Position numbers and translations under genes: made by a program
Shown: positions 1 through 13,324 of the stretch, piece by piece
Layout of the letters: the number at the start of each line of letters is the position of its first letter
How positions within the stretch are numbered: the stretch's first letter is position 1
The notes under the pieces: model-generated
What the model saw: the letters and a program-made list of their open reading frames with translations, nothing else
Databases searched by the model: none
Told to the model about the DNA's origin: nothing
Assembly (NCBI GenBank): GCA_000727475.1
Contig: KL647289.1
Location: forward strand, 7,368,629 to 7,432,628
Direction of reading: 5' to 3'
DNA: 64,000 nt
Source: Sarcocystis neurona
Taxonomy: Eukaryota; Apicomplexa; Conoidasida; Eucoccidiorida; Sarcocystidae

Positions 1-782
1 CAGAGACTGCAGCAGATCGCAGAATGTATCGGCGGTCTCGCCGTCGGTTTGCAGCGTCGACGCTGCCTCCCCTGCGCAGAGCTTCGGCACCGCTTCCTTG
101 ATGCACCGCGCCGCCATGTTTGCGTCTGCCGCCGACAAGCCCTGCAGCGCCCGGTTCACCTCGCGCAGCACTTCCGGCCGGTCGGGATATTCTTCGATCG
201 CCTGCAGCAGCATCTCGAATCCCTGGCACGTCTCCACCTCTCCTGTCAGCCCTGCAGTGGCCCCTGCCAGCAACACGCGCGCCAGCGCTGCGTACAACGT
301 CGCCCGCTTCTCATCCGACAGTCGCTTCTTCTCGTCCTCCGCACGCAGCCGCTGCACCAGCTTCTTCAGCTGCTGGTCACGAGACAGCGCCTCGCTGTAC
401 GCCCCGCCGCTCAGCAACAGCCGCTCCACCATGTGGTACTGCGCCAGCTGGCGCGCGTCGGATGGGCTCGCGTTCACCAGAGCCTCGCAATCCCGCAGCA
501 CGCTCCCGTCCTGAGCGCCGAAGAGGGCAACTCGACAGAGAAACGGTCATTCTCATCAAAGGGGAAAAGAGAAAAGAGGAAGGACAACAGAGACGAGGTG
601 GAGAACGACGTGGAGGAGGAAAAAGAAAAGCAGATGCAGGCTCCTGCACGAAAGGGTCGGTTTATCGGCGCGTCATATACACACAGACACGCACGGCGGT
701 ATAGGGAGACCCCCGTTTTGAGAGACTAAACCTATGCAGCTGCTTAGGTTTAGTCTCTCGGACACAGAGACCAACGTACGTC

Positions 783-813
<31 letters not shown>

Positions 814-3800
814 CTATATGCTCAGATACGTATATGTACACATACACGTAAGGAAATGCATCGATGATTCTAAACGAACATTAATGTGGAAATGTATACG
901 TACGACTCTATTTCTTTGTAGGTAGGTGTACATATACACACATATGTATATGTATATATATATATCTATGTAGCCTTCTCTCAACCTCGCTCTGTGTGTA
1001 TTGTACACGTATACATTCATTTATACGTTTGTATGCATCTATATGTGGGAGCAGCGCCACGACGCTACTTCTGTGTAGGGACGGGTACATATACATACAT
1101 ATATATATATATATATAGCTTTCTCTCAATCTCGCTGTGTGTGTGTTATACACGTGTATATTTACTTATATATGTGTCGGCGTCTATATGTGGGAGCAGC
1201 GCCACCTGTTGAGTCTGAACAGCGCCTCAGTGTTTCGACGGAGGAGGAGGAGGAGACAAAGCAGCAGCAGCGGCATCGGAAAGCACCTGAGGCACGGGCT
1301 TTCTTCTGAGAGCAGCTGGGGAACGAACATGCGCAGCAATCGCAACACCAGCAGCAGGAAAAGAGAGAGAGGGAAATGGAGAGACGTACACGAATGCCAG
1401 GATGTCCCTCATATCCAGCTTGAACAAGAACAGCCCCGTAGGCCCCGATTAACTCGAGACCGGCAGTTACCACGGCGTCGTTGTTCTGGTGCTGCTGCAT
1501 CAGCAGCACCGTCAAGGCAACGAGGTCTCCGCTAGAGCCCGTCATATCTGCAGAAATCAACAAATAACGGCCGAAAAGGTGCACGGGCACGAGATATGAA
1601 GGAAGCAGCAGTCTTACTTCTTCTAATTATAGAGCTGTCTGCGCCACGCCTACGCATGCACATACGCCGGTGTGTCACCTGCAACTCGGTGTCTCTGGCT
1701 CTTCTTATCCCCTACCACGCATGTCTCGTCAAAGGATATTTGTGTGTGTCCATTTCTCGGGGCGTAAAAACAGGGTCTTCCCCGAGTTTTTCCTCTCCGT
1801 CTCCAAGCCACCTGCATCTCCACGCGATTACAGCTGCCACTCCAAGTGCACGTCTGCCAGCGCGTGTGTGTGCGTGTGCGTTCGTGACTCGTCACATACA
1901 TACAATTCCGACATATTGGCCCGTGAAGCCGTCTCTCTTTTCCTTCTTGAATATCCCCTTCCTGCCGCTTCTTCCTTATTCTAAAGAGAACGACAGCGCC
2001 CTTTCTTCCCCTTTACACCTTCTGTTCTTCCTCCTCTTCTCTGCGTCTCTCCCCTTTCCCACCAGTCCTACTCTTCCCCTCCCCTTCCTCAGTGTCCCTC
2101 TCTTCTTTCTGTCCCGCTCTACATCTCCTTTCTCGATTTGTCTCTTGCATTAATGTTTGCCTCGCTAGCTGTTCGGGTGTCTCGTCCTTTTCTCCACTGC
2201 ATCGTACCTCTCTTCTCCCCTCCACTATCTCTGCCTCTACCTCCTCCATCCACCCCTTCGGGGTCTCGCGTCCCCGCGTGGGGGCGTGTGCGCAGCTCTG
2301 CATGGTTCTCTCATCTCCCTCTGCTTCTGCTGCCGCTACCTCTCGCCCTTCGCTGCACCTGGGGCGTGCGCTTACACTGTGAGAGGAGGCCGCAGGCAGT
2401 CGGGTCTTCGGCGAGGTATCTGAGAAACTCGAGAATTTTTGAGACCGTTTCTGCGTCGTTTTTGTGCAGCTCGAGGAGCGCGTACGTCTGCTGGAGCATC
2501 GCAGGCGCAGCCTCTACGACAGAGGGCAGGCAGTGGGGGTTCGCCGCACAGGCGGCCAGGGTGCGGTACGCAGGAGCGAGGAACTTGGTATTGTTGGCGA
2601 GCGGCGCGCCGCTGCTGGCTTCGATCATCTTCATGTACTGCTGCATAAGACCGGCGGAAGTGACTGCCCACGCCCCAAAGGCGTCCTCGGGGTCGTCGAA
2701 GGCGCGGTCGCAGAGGCGTCTGGAGACCAACGCGACGTTGTTGAGCAGCCGCTCGCCTTCCAGCGGCTGCTGCAGCACCTGCACGAGTGCCCCGAGACAG
2801 CGCTCCGTGTGCTGCAGCGCGTCCGCAGGGTTCTCGAGGGGCGCAGCCAAAAACATTCCCAGTCTCGCGCAGTAGTTGTCGACCTTCTGCACCATCTCCG
2901 CGTCATTCTGCTCCACCGCCCCGATGATCTGCAGCATCAAAGCCTTGATTTGTTCGTCGGCGCCCATTTTGGCGAACAGCTCTCCACCGAGGCGAATCAC
3001 TTCTTCGCTGTCGCTGTGGACGCGCATAGCGTCCGAGACCTGCTCCATCAGCCCGAGGTCTCGTAGCGTCGCGCGGTCGTCGGGCGTCACCAGGCGGTTG
3101 AGGACGTCGAAAAGCGCAACGACTGCCGCCTCGTTGTTTTTCTGCTGCGCCAGGGCGGCAGTGATCACCTGCGCGGGCAGCCTCACGTCGTTCTCGTACG
3201 AACTCCGCAGGTCCACGTGCACCCCCAGAAGGGCAAGCGTTTTGGCTGCCTGCGTCGCCAGCGCTTCGTCGTCCCCGTACTGATCCAGCACGCTGAACAG
3301 GGCGCTGACCGCCCCGGCAGCCTGCAGCTGTGCGGCGATGTCGGCGTCGTTCGTTGTCTCCAGCAGCTCCTGCACGGCCTGCATTGCGACCAGCCGGTTC
3401 TCCCGCTTCGGGTCCGCCTCGATCACTTTCACCAGCTTCTTCAGCAGAAGCTGGAATTGCTGTTGCTGCACCAGCAGCTGCGCGCGCTGGGGGGTCGTCG
3501 CCATCGCTGCGAGACACCCGCAGGTCGCCGCCAGAACCGCCGCAGACTGTGGAAAGCTGTCAATCCCTGTACACAGTGTGTTCACCAGCTGCCGCTCGAA
3601 CGCGTATTCCGCAGACCGCTTGTCCCCCTTCAGCAGCAGGCGCAGCGCATCTAGACAGTGTACCGCTGCCTCTTCTGAGGCAGCACTCGGCGCCTGCTGC
3701 TGCTGCTGCTGGAGCAGCGACTCGTACAGCGCTATCAACGTCGCCACGTTGCCTGCCTTGATCAAGTGGACTCGCCCCATACGCACCGCAGCTACTTGCT

Positions 3801-6800
3801 CCATCGCGTGCGCGCACTCCCCTATCGCGCTGTCGTATAAGTCTTTCCCCAACACGTCGTAATCTGTCACTCCCATCGCGTCTGCGTGAGACCGCGTTAT
3901 GTAATCCTGCACCCGACACATGTATTCGCCCATGTTCAGACGCGCCGCCGTCTTCGCCCCCTCCACTGACACCAGCAGTTCGTTCAACGCCAGCAGTCGC
4001 TCGTGCAGACCGGCGAAATTCCGCTTCTGCAGCAAACAACCGGCGCCACCAACGCCCACAGCACACAGTCAACAACAGACACTGCCTAGCCCCCCCGCAA
4101 GGACGGTTTTCGGATATTTAGCTGTAACAAAATGGAGGACCCTCAGCTATATATATATATATATGTATATATATGTACATAGGGAGAGGCAGATGTAGAC
4201 ACGCGCAGCAAATTTATGACAGAGGAAGCAGATGGAACGCAACACCAGCAGACACGTAATGCCAGCAGCAGGTGGGATGAAGAGGAACAGGAAGCACCGA
4301 GGACGGCAGCAGCAGATACGTAACAGAGGTGTTGGCGCACAGATGCAGCAGTAGATACGCGGAGGCACCGGCAAATATAGACAGGCAGCAGCACATATGC
4401 GAAGGCGGGACCACACACACGTGGGAACGCAGCAGCACGTACGGAAAGGGGCGCCAAATATGGAAAGGGGCAGGAAAGACACAAACGCAGCGCGCGATAC
4501 GCAACGGCAGCCATGTACCTTTGAAGGGGCAGCAGCAGGGAGGTGAAGAGCTGCAGCAGATACAAACGCATCCACGCATATCTGTAGAGTCAGCAGCAGA
4601 TACGGTGAAGAGCAATACCAGATACAGTAGTGAGCACCAGCAGGTATACAAGCGTTCGCGCATTTCTGCAAAGACATAATCAGACACGAAGAACAGCAGC
4701 AGATCCGAATAGGCACGCATCTCTCTGGAGGCAGCAGATGAGTCGAAAAGGCACCGGCGTTTATATGAATGCAGCAGCATATGCATACACACAAGACAAC
4801 AAGCAGCACCATCCCGATTCAGGCCGTGGCAGCGGCGAGTGTCTGCATCACATGGACGGGGAATACAGATGCAGCCGCGGCGGTACGGAATCTGCACCGA
4901 CAAAGTAAGAGGGAGTCCACAGCAGAGGGGATTCGTCCTCCAAAACGAAAAACGCAAATTCTCGACGTGCAAGAGTCAGTAACTCCTGCGTGTCTCGCAC
5001 AGACATATGCAGTCACATTCTTGCGTAAAAACATGCTTGTGTATCCGTGTTTACCGCCGGTAACGAGAGACACGTTCACATACAAAGATATATATATATA
5101 TATGTATATGTGATACAGGTATATGTCGTAGAACTCCCCCTTTACTATCATCGTAAAGCGCTGTATATATATGCATATATTCATATACATTTTCTTGAGA
5201 CTCATGTAAACAAATACAACAGGACGGTATCTGTATGACGCGCATGCCGGCCGGGTAGGCTGGTACCCGCATACACACACACTTCTGCGTAGTGTCTATG
5301 TGTACAAAAGTATAGATCTACGTGTATGCCTGTCATTCAGATATGCGGCTGCCTAAGGAAGCATCTTCACGTGTAAATACACGAGTAAACCTTTCCGCTT
5401 CCAAATTTTACCTGGCAAGCCTCATCGATTTCCGTCAAACAGTCTTTGATCTCCTTTTCTAGAGCATCCGTTGGCATCAATAGCGCCAACAAAGGCGCAA
5501 TCGTTCGCTTCAGCTCCTTCGACTTCGCGTGCGTACGCATGGCCACTTTCAACGGCTGGAAGCAGACGACAGCGCAGCACCGGCGGCAAAAAGCTAAAAG
5601 CCGTGAAGGAACAACAGCGAAGAACTTCCATCGCAGGGGAACGAGCAGCAACAGACGAGGACGAGAAGCAGCACAGCAGCAGCAGTTAAACCATCACGTG
5701 GAATGGAGGAGCACAGCATTAGAGAAGTGTCCGCCAGCGCAGCAGCAGCAGCAGCCACAGCGGAGCACCGCACAGTCACGCAGCCTCAGCAACAGCACGA
5801 ACGCGTCTACGCTTCCTCTGTTTGTTGCGACGGGGCGCATGCAGCAGCATCCCACCGGCAGCAGCAGCAAGTGTATCGTGTATTATATCCAGTCGACGGC
5901 CGTATGCAGGTAGACAGTTTTTTTAAACAGCCACCTCCCCACCTCTCTTCGCTCTCTTTCTCACTGTTCTCTCTGATTTTCCCTCCTCTGACCTCCTTCT
6001 CTCTCTCCTTCCTTAATCTTTAACTTTCCCTTCCGGTGCCCTCTGTCTGTTTATCCTAGATCCCTCCTCAATATGACCTTGCGTCCGTCGTCCTCTTCGT
6101 TTTCTTGTCTTCCTCTGTGGCTGTCTATCTATCAGACGACCTCCCCTGGACTCTGCCTCCCTGCCTCCCTCCTGTCTCCACCCTGAAAACGCGACAAGCC
6201 TTCTCCGCGTTCACCTGGCACCGGCCTCCTCCCCCTTTTGTCCGTGCGCTCTGTCCGTGCCCGTCTCCGTGTCGTGGTCTGCTCCCGTCTCCGCGTCTCC
6301 TCCACCTTACCTGGAGACAGTTGCACTTCCGGACGAGTTCGACGGTGGACTGGTCGGTTTTGGTGCATGTAACTAGGACGGTGAAGCCTGCAATTTGGGC
6401 GTCGAGGTACATAGGCGCTTTGTTGAGGAACTGAACGACTGCGTTGATTGCGCCCGTTCTAGCGAGAACCGCCGTACCAGCGCCTCCATCCGCCTGCGCC
6501 AAGTAGTTGAGAGCCTCCATGCAATGGATCTGCGCGCGGCGACTGTCGGGATACTTCCGCATGACCTTAAGGACGGCTTCGACCGCGGCCTCGATTCCTT
6601 CGGGCCCGTTCACTCGCATGGAGGCAGCAAGATCGCGAACGGCTTCAGTGTCGACGACGAGGAGGTTATTGTCGGGCTCCTCGAGCTCGACGAGACGCTT
6701 CACCGGCGGGAGACACGCCACATCGCACATCGATACCACCGAGGAAGACAGCTCGCCGTCTCCGCTTATCTTCATCGTCTTCACGGTCTTCAGCGCGGCA

Positions 6801-7425
6801 CGCAGCAGACGGCCCTGTCCTTCAAAACGAGAGCACTCAACCCACGACTGTATCCCGTGCATAATGCGGTCCGCTGAGAAAATAGGTACAGACCGGTCGG
6901 AAAGGAAAAAAGACGTGGAGATGAAGGGAACGAAACGACACGGAAATGGAAGAACGCTCGGGAAGCAGCAACACGGGAAGGTACAAGATGGACTTTGCAA
7001 CTGCACAAAAACAGAGCTGCTGCATTGATACAGTATACGATGGAGACGTACGTCTATAGAGATGTGTATGTATGTGTATGTAGTAGTGGAAGCGAAAATG
7101 AAAGATGCGGAGGGACAAAAGATATGCAACACACTCGGAAGCTGCACTTGTGATTCAGGCACGACACGGCGCCCGTTTGTTGCAGGTGGCGCATCCACAT
7201 ACGCAGAGGTTTTTACCAGACGACGAGCCACCACCACGTCTGTCCCCTAGACTTCAAACGCGCGCCACGTGTGCACACACGTATTTCTGAAGTACGGAAG
7301 GCTTCTTGGATGTTACATGCTGTGAAGAAAGCCGTTTCTTTTCTACAGATGTGAGGAAGAAGAGGGGAAACAGGGTAGCAAGGAAAGAGGGGCGATGGGA
7401 ATATTCTTCTGGAGACTTGTATGAA

Positions 7426-7456
<31 letters not shown>

Positions 7457-10400
7457 CGTATGGATGTATGTATGTAGAGGTGCGCAGACGGATAAATATG
7501 CACACACGTATAATATATGTTTACAGAAACGTCTGCAACGAGAACGCCTCTACCCATCTTTCGCACTGACACCCAATGGTAGAGGCCCTCGGCCCGAGAG
7601 ACAAGAGGCGACACCTACATCAAGAGGGACCCGCGAATGCAGAGACTCTGTGCTTCAGATATCGAGGACAGAGCGCACGGGCTTGTCGTCTGTGATACGT
7701 ACGCACTTAAGCAGAAGATTCTTTACTCTCCATACCGGAAGACAGGGACAGTAGACTTATACGAATTGCTATACACACACGCGTGTACATGTACGTATTA
7801 AGCAGATGTCTGCCACGCTTTCTCGATGACTCTCGCTGTGCGCGGCCGGTCTGCGCCATTTGGCCGCTGCTGGCTCACAGGCGTTCTTTTGCTCGAAAAT
7901 TTGTCTGAGTGCAGGCACTCGGCTGAGGCCGGCGATGGCGGCGAGCACTTTGTAGGCGCGATCGGGGTCGCCCCGCGCAGTTTGAATGGCCGTATCCAGG
8001 TCGTTGAGGTGTCGGCTGCAGTCCGCTTCGGTGGCAATGCGACTGAGACAGTCGACGCCGGCATCGACTAGCGCCTGCGAATGTTCGTGCTCGAGCATGG
8101 CAGCCAGCACAGCTTCCACCGGCCCGCCATCAGACATGTACGTGCGGGCGTCGGACACTTGAGAGAAGGCATCCATGAGCTGCACGGCCAGGAGGGCGAT
8201 CGATTCATTTTCCACGTTCGCCACTAACGAAGCAGTGACCCCCTGCACGCCTCCGTATTCACTGACGCCCTGCAGCGACGGCAGATGTGGCACGAGACGC
8301 ATGAGTGCCGATATCGCGTGTTGTTGGAAGCTCGTGTCGTCTGTGTGGTACTGGCAGCAGAGCGCGCAGATTTCTGCGGCCTGGTGTTGCAGCATGTGTT
8401 GCTGAATTTCCGCATGCTGCGACCCGGCGTCGACGAGCTCGATGGCGCGTTCAGCTACATCTCGCAGTTCGACATTTTGATAGAGAATGGGCAGCACCGT
8501 TGCAAAGGTCATGTATTTCACAACTTCGTGTGCAAGACTTTCCCGATTGACAAGCGGCACAAGCGCCATGCACAGCGCTCCCAGACACTCGGTGTTCTCG
8601 GTGCAATACGACACAGCGGTGCAGAGCGTCGCCACACCGCCGGCCTGCACAATGGCATCGACGTTGGCTGGGTTGGACGAGCTGATGCGACCCAACATCT
8701 TCGCAGCCCCAGCCAGCATCGAGTAAATTTTCTCCGGATTGCTCTCCAACTGGGCGAGGCCAGAGTTGATCAGTTCCACCAGCAACGGAATCCCCCCTGC
8801 CTTCACAATCTCTTCGGTAAAGGAACTGATGTAAGACATGCTTCCCAGCGTCGTCAGTGCCTCCGAGTACTCTGCGCTATCGGGAGCCGCCGATTTCAAG
8901 GTGTGTAAACACCGCTGCAGCTGCTCGGGGCCCACCATCGCTGCTAACGCAGCACTGCCTTGTGCCACTGCTGACTTGCGACCCCTGTACTTGTCCATCA
9001 GCGCTATGCAAGCGTTCAAAGTGCTGCTGTCAGTGCACCGGTGACGCGCCATCGCTTGCACAGTCGCGAAAGCCCCCTCCACCATCTCCACACCGGCTTC
9101 CGTCATGTCGCCCTGCGGAGATGCGGAGGCAAAGAGCAAACACCTCTCCACTCGACAAGGAATGAGACACGGGGCTGTACGGAAACGAGCTGCGAGAGAC
9201 GAATTCGGGCGCCAGGCATGCAGAAGAGCCGGTGACAGCGTCGGACACCAAAAAGCTAGTAGAGAAGTCGCGTACGGGAACTCGTGTGTAGGAGGTGGGT
9301 ACGCTCAGAGGACATGTGAATGAGGCAAAGCGGAAACAAGTAGAAAAAGAGCGAAACACAGTCGTAAGTGGGTGACGGGTGACGGAGACAGACACCACAA
9401 GCAGCGGCCACCGAACAAACGGGAAAAAGACACGGACACGCAGAAAAACGACGCAAACGAATGACGAGATACGTGAGGGGAAACACAAGGAAGAGGCAGG
9501 AGGCCCCAAAGGGAACGACGAAGCAATAATTCAAGTGAACTGACTACGAAAGATGCACAACGCGAGCACTACACGCAGAAAAAATCGTGTGTAGCCTCTC
9601 GCGAGAAGTGAGAGGTAGCTGTACAAAGATGCACCAAATCAATAACATCCCCCGTATGCACGAAAGAGGGATACCCTACAAATGCAAGCTCACATCCGTG
9701 CACAGTACGCACGAAAGAGGGATACCCTACAAACGCAAGCTCACATCCGTGCACAGGTAAGCCTACACTACATACATATACTACAGACAACTTTACATGT
9801 ACATATATGACTTCATACAACTATACATACTTCCAGACAAGTGTCTGTTTATTTGCCGCACAGCGACATACGAGATTACGAGAAAAATTGTTCCTACATC
9901 GTTCAGGCAGTATGTCAGAAAGACGTTGGTGCCTCCCGCGTTGTAGATGGCCGTGCTGCCCTCTAGACTCTGCGCGGCGATAGCGAGCGCTGCAGTCACA
10001 CGCTTGGCGGCTTTCATGGGGAGGCCGCCCTTAGAGAGAATCGCAACGAGTCCTGCACCGATAGAGCCGCCGTCCACTGTCAGTCCCGCTGCGTGCATAT
10101 TATCGAAGCATCTCATTACGTCCTCAATCGTCTGCGGGTCTGTCGGAGAGGCGCTGACTATCGTCACCGCAATGGTCATTCCTTCTTTCTGCAGCGTAGC
10201 CACGTGCTGTCTGAGCCACGCCAACAACAACAGGAAACAAGAAGAAACACCGGCAGCAGGAGCAGCCCAGTAGCACGCAAGATGAGGCAGCACTAGCGCA
10301 GCACTACCGGGAGAGCGCGGCGCGGCGGCAGCCGCAGCATCTTATCAGCGGATGCAGCACAGAAACAGCAGAGAGGCACAGCAACAGCTAACCAGCAACA

Positions 10401-13324
10401 GCAGCAGCATAGAGCGAGAGCAGCAGCAGAGTAGATGGTGGCAAGTGAAAAGACGAGCATGACACAAGCAATTAAGCAGTTAAGGGGCAGGCGATACAAG
10501 AAGACCACGAGAAGCAAAGAGCGGCGCCAGCAACGAAGCAGACACGGTTGACGCAGACGTAAAAGAACCAGGACGCCAAAGAGGAAGACAGGAATCAGCG
10601 GAGGTGGGTGAGAAGACGATGTCTGAGACGAAGAAGTGAAATCATAGAGAGAAGACAATAATGAGCCGACAACACCACTAGAGGGCGAGAATCGATACGA
10701 GGAAAGAAACCACAACAGTAATATAAGCATCCACACACACAAAGAAGAAGGGAAACACACAACACAGGATCGCACTCCACCCCGTCCGGCCTTCAAACCT
10801 AGACACACCATAATGACGTTATACTATCTTTTTTAGAAACGGGCAAAAAGAAGCAATGGAAGTACCAGATACAGATGATATGACATGACGAAAGTGTGGT
10901 GCGACACAGTAAGACGGGAAAAAGGAGGAGCGAGACAAATATCATAGAAAAACCGCGGAAGACTCAACACAACGGACGAAGGCACAAACAAGAAATACAC
11001 GAGAGAACAAACGCCAAAGACGGAGACTAGCAAGACGATGAATGGACAAGGGCTTGCGGGAAGAGGGGCCAGAAAGAAATGAAGTATGCTGGTGTGCAAA
11101 GAAACAAGATCCTGTTCTTGTGCGTGTCTTGGTACAGCAACGGAGATAGTTATGCTGAAACGCAGATGATGTACGGTAAAGAAATGAAACGGATGACGTC
11201 GCCATATCACCCACGGGTCCATTTCCTCCTTGACTGCCGTGCTCATCGCCCAGATGACGCGGGCAGCAACCTGCATCAAATCTTCATCGTCACTAAAGGT
11301 GCTGATCGCCGTCTGAATGGCAGGTAGCACTCCGCGGTCCATCGCCTCCAGGGCATTTTCTCTGCAGAGAATAGGGAAAGACAAACGAAACACGCTCTGA
11401 AGCGGTTCACAACATAGGCACCCGGGCAGTCATAAACGGAACATGGGCAAAGGCAGCCTAAATAAAAAGAACAGCAGACACCGACGAAAAACGGGGAACG
11501 TGGCAGTAGCAGCGGCAGCACCATGTAACTGACTGCATTCAGCAAGTAGAGAATACCACCTTCGCGCATCCGGCGGAAAATTCAAACAGCAGCAGCAGCG
11601 GCAGTGTGAACACAAATGCGACGAAGATCAGTATGCCTCCGCGCCTTGAGGGGAAATCCAAGACACCGACGGTCACCACAATTCTCAGTATTCAACTTGC
11701 GCATCCATCGGTGTATTTTGAAAACATTACTCGTTGAAGGAATACATAACAAAAGGCGTCCCCTTGATCGCATCGCGAAAATTACACACGGGCAGAAAGC
11801 CGCTTCCACGAGTTGCACTCAACAGCTAACACACCAAAACCGTAGCAGAAAAAACTTAGGCAACCGGACCTCAACCATTCTCCACGCCGAGCTCATAGAG
11901 TGTATAGAGTTGTGACCCGTGGGCACGTGCACCTGAAAGGCTAAACAGGTACGCAGCAAAGAAACCTCCAGGCGTTGGTGACTTAATCCTTAAGAACGTC
12001 AATACGGGAACATTGCCCAACAGCAGCAGCTAACAAAAAATCACTGCATCGCCCATCTTCCCCTGCTAAGCACGAGATGGTACATGCGTAGAACAACACC
12101 CTGAGCATCTCTCGCAGCGGACCCTGTTCCGCGGCAGCTTCCAGTAGCTCACCATTTCAACTTTTGGAAGAACCCAGTGTCAATTCACGTGGCACACACG
12201 AAGACGGCACCTGCACTGTGTGTACGTACATTAACGTTTTATTACTGGTTTCTCTAGTGAGAGCATGCAGTCACATTCAGGGTCATGCAGAGCCCACTGC
12301 GGCAGCGTGCGGTCTGTATGTGCTGGAGGTTTCACTGCGCAGCTAACATTTTGAGAAGATGTGGACAAGTGAAGAAAAAGGACGTAATTGGTCACACGGA
12401 CACGTTTGGTGAAAGCCCCGCACCAAAATAACACTGTCTGACGCAGGACGAAGACACGACACATCGGGAACAAGAATGTTGACGGCAATGATAAGATCCA
12501 GGATACACCCACCCCTACCGAAAACGGGGCTCGGACCTACACGGGAATTGCTTCTTTTATGTAGTCAGCTGGGACGTATACGGTGAATGGCACCTCTGTG
12601 TAAGCAGCTGCGTGTTACGCTACGAGGGGAAGAGATGAGATCGGGCGAAGAAAACAAAGCAGTCGGTGGATGCATATTTCTGCATACGATTGTCCATGTA
12701 TGGTTGTACGCCGTGCCACGGGTACACAATCACGTTCAGACGGGAAGCAATTGTAGGCCCTGTCCGTAGTGTATACGTATGCTTACATATCCTGCACACG
12801 TGTACGTCGACAGGGTGCACTCTTCGTGCACTGGATGCCCGAGCCACTGCTGGTAGGCAGAAAAAAGGGACAACGGCAACGGGGAGTAAGGTGGTAAAAA
12901 GAAGCGTAAAAAATATGAGGATCAACACACGGAGAGATGGTATATATCCTAAAAAAAGCTTTCAACGGAGGGGACACGGCGGAAGACTGAGGACCTACTG
13001 GTAAAGCTGATTGGTGGGGGAGCAGAAGTCCGACAGAGAGCGGAGACCAAATTGTACCATGCGCTTGAACTTCTGCTGCTGGATAACCGACTGCACCGCC
13101 GTCGCGACACCTGCGTCCGGGGTGCGCTTCACTGCGAGGGACAATAATACACACACGACACTGAAAATGGCATGGGACGAAGGGGAAGACGAGATCATGT
13201 CGTCCTGCATACAATGTGTCCTACAGGTGTATCGGCGTGCGAGGAAGAGTCACAAGTTCGCTCTTTGTTGCCGCCGCAAACGCATAACGGTGTCTCAACA
13301 GAAAACTGAATCTCCGCCAGACAT
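1..13324 (-). CDS. Large armadillo-repeat protein, 5' part (continues off left edge)
   Basis: Armadillo (ARM) repeats form helical solenoids that bind other proteins; the partner and cell location here are unknown. Proposed exons, in transcription order: 13324-13300, 13131-12999, 11361-11215, 10210-9898, 9112-7795, 6873-6311, 5555-5412, 4026-2376, 530-1. Every junction has GT/AG and agrees in phase, giving exactly 1608 codons with no stop. ARM signatures recur: RGVLPAIQTAI (exon 3), KAGGIPLLVELI (exon 5), ARTGAINAVVQFL (exon 6) and AAGAVSALFSVLDQ (exon 8). Exons 1-2 encode about residues 1-52, exon 5 207-645, exon 8 882-1431. There is no signal peptide or membrane segment and only one short Gln run (QQQQQQ, exon 8), so it is much cleaner than the other large gene here. 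The first exon (25 nt, MSGGDSVF) and the GTACAT donor at 7794 are the weakest points. The family assignment is firm; no orthologue is named. Confidence 0.82.
720..759. repeat. Perfect 15-bp inverted repeat (hairpin)
   Basis: The left arm GAGAGACTAAACCTA (720-734) is the exact reverse complement of the right arm TAGGTTTAGTCTCTC (745-759). The centre holds a further GCAGCTGC palindrome after one T/T mismatch, so almost the whole 40 bp can fold back. It lies inside an intron of the ARM gene, just beside a long AT tract. Confidence 0.85.
786..813. repeat. AT dinucleotide microsatellite
   Basis: About fourteen uninterrupted AT units. Similar but shorter AT tracts follow near 950-965 and 1100-1117 in the same intron. 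Confidence 0.9.
4200..4890. repeat. Degenerate GCAGCAGATACG-type minisatellite in intron
   Basis: Variants of GCAGCAGATACG recur irregularly every 25-60 bases, for example near 4309, 4347, 4387, 4428, 4555, 4593 and 4701. The array fills the intron between exons 7 and 8 of the ARM gene. The opposite strand reads as long Cys-rich ORFs only because of this repeat. Confidence 0.6.
7427..7477. repeat. TATG tetranucleotide microsatellite
   Basis: Tandem TATG units with two single-base interruptions, within the ARM-gene intron between exons 5 and 6. Confidence 0.9.
9658..9758. repeat. 51-bp tandem duplication
   Basis: Two nearly identical copies begin at 9658 and 9709 (GCACGAAAGAGGGATACCCT). They differ at one position about 24 bases into the unit. 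They lie in the ARM-gene intron between exons 4 and 5. Confidence 0.85.

Larger units (their letters stand above)
531..2375. other. Repeat-laden intron of the ARM gene
   Basis: This is the intron between the last two visible exons. It opens with the donor GTAAGC (minus strand, from 2375) and closes at an AG at 532-531. It contains a perfect inverted repeat (720-759), AT dinucleotide tracts (786-813 and about 1100-1117) and a pyrimidine-rich stretch on the plus strand (about 1950-2340). Small ORFs here follow the low-complexity composition and show no protein family. Confidence 0.6.

Noticed and set aside
4143..4972. Cys-rich minus-strand ORFs of 142-252 codons resembling secreted proteins
   Set aside because: They are produced by the degenerate GCAGCAGATACG array in an ARM-gene intron. 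Cysteines come from TGC/TGT of the repeat complement, and all three frames look alike.
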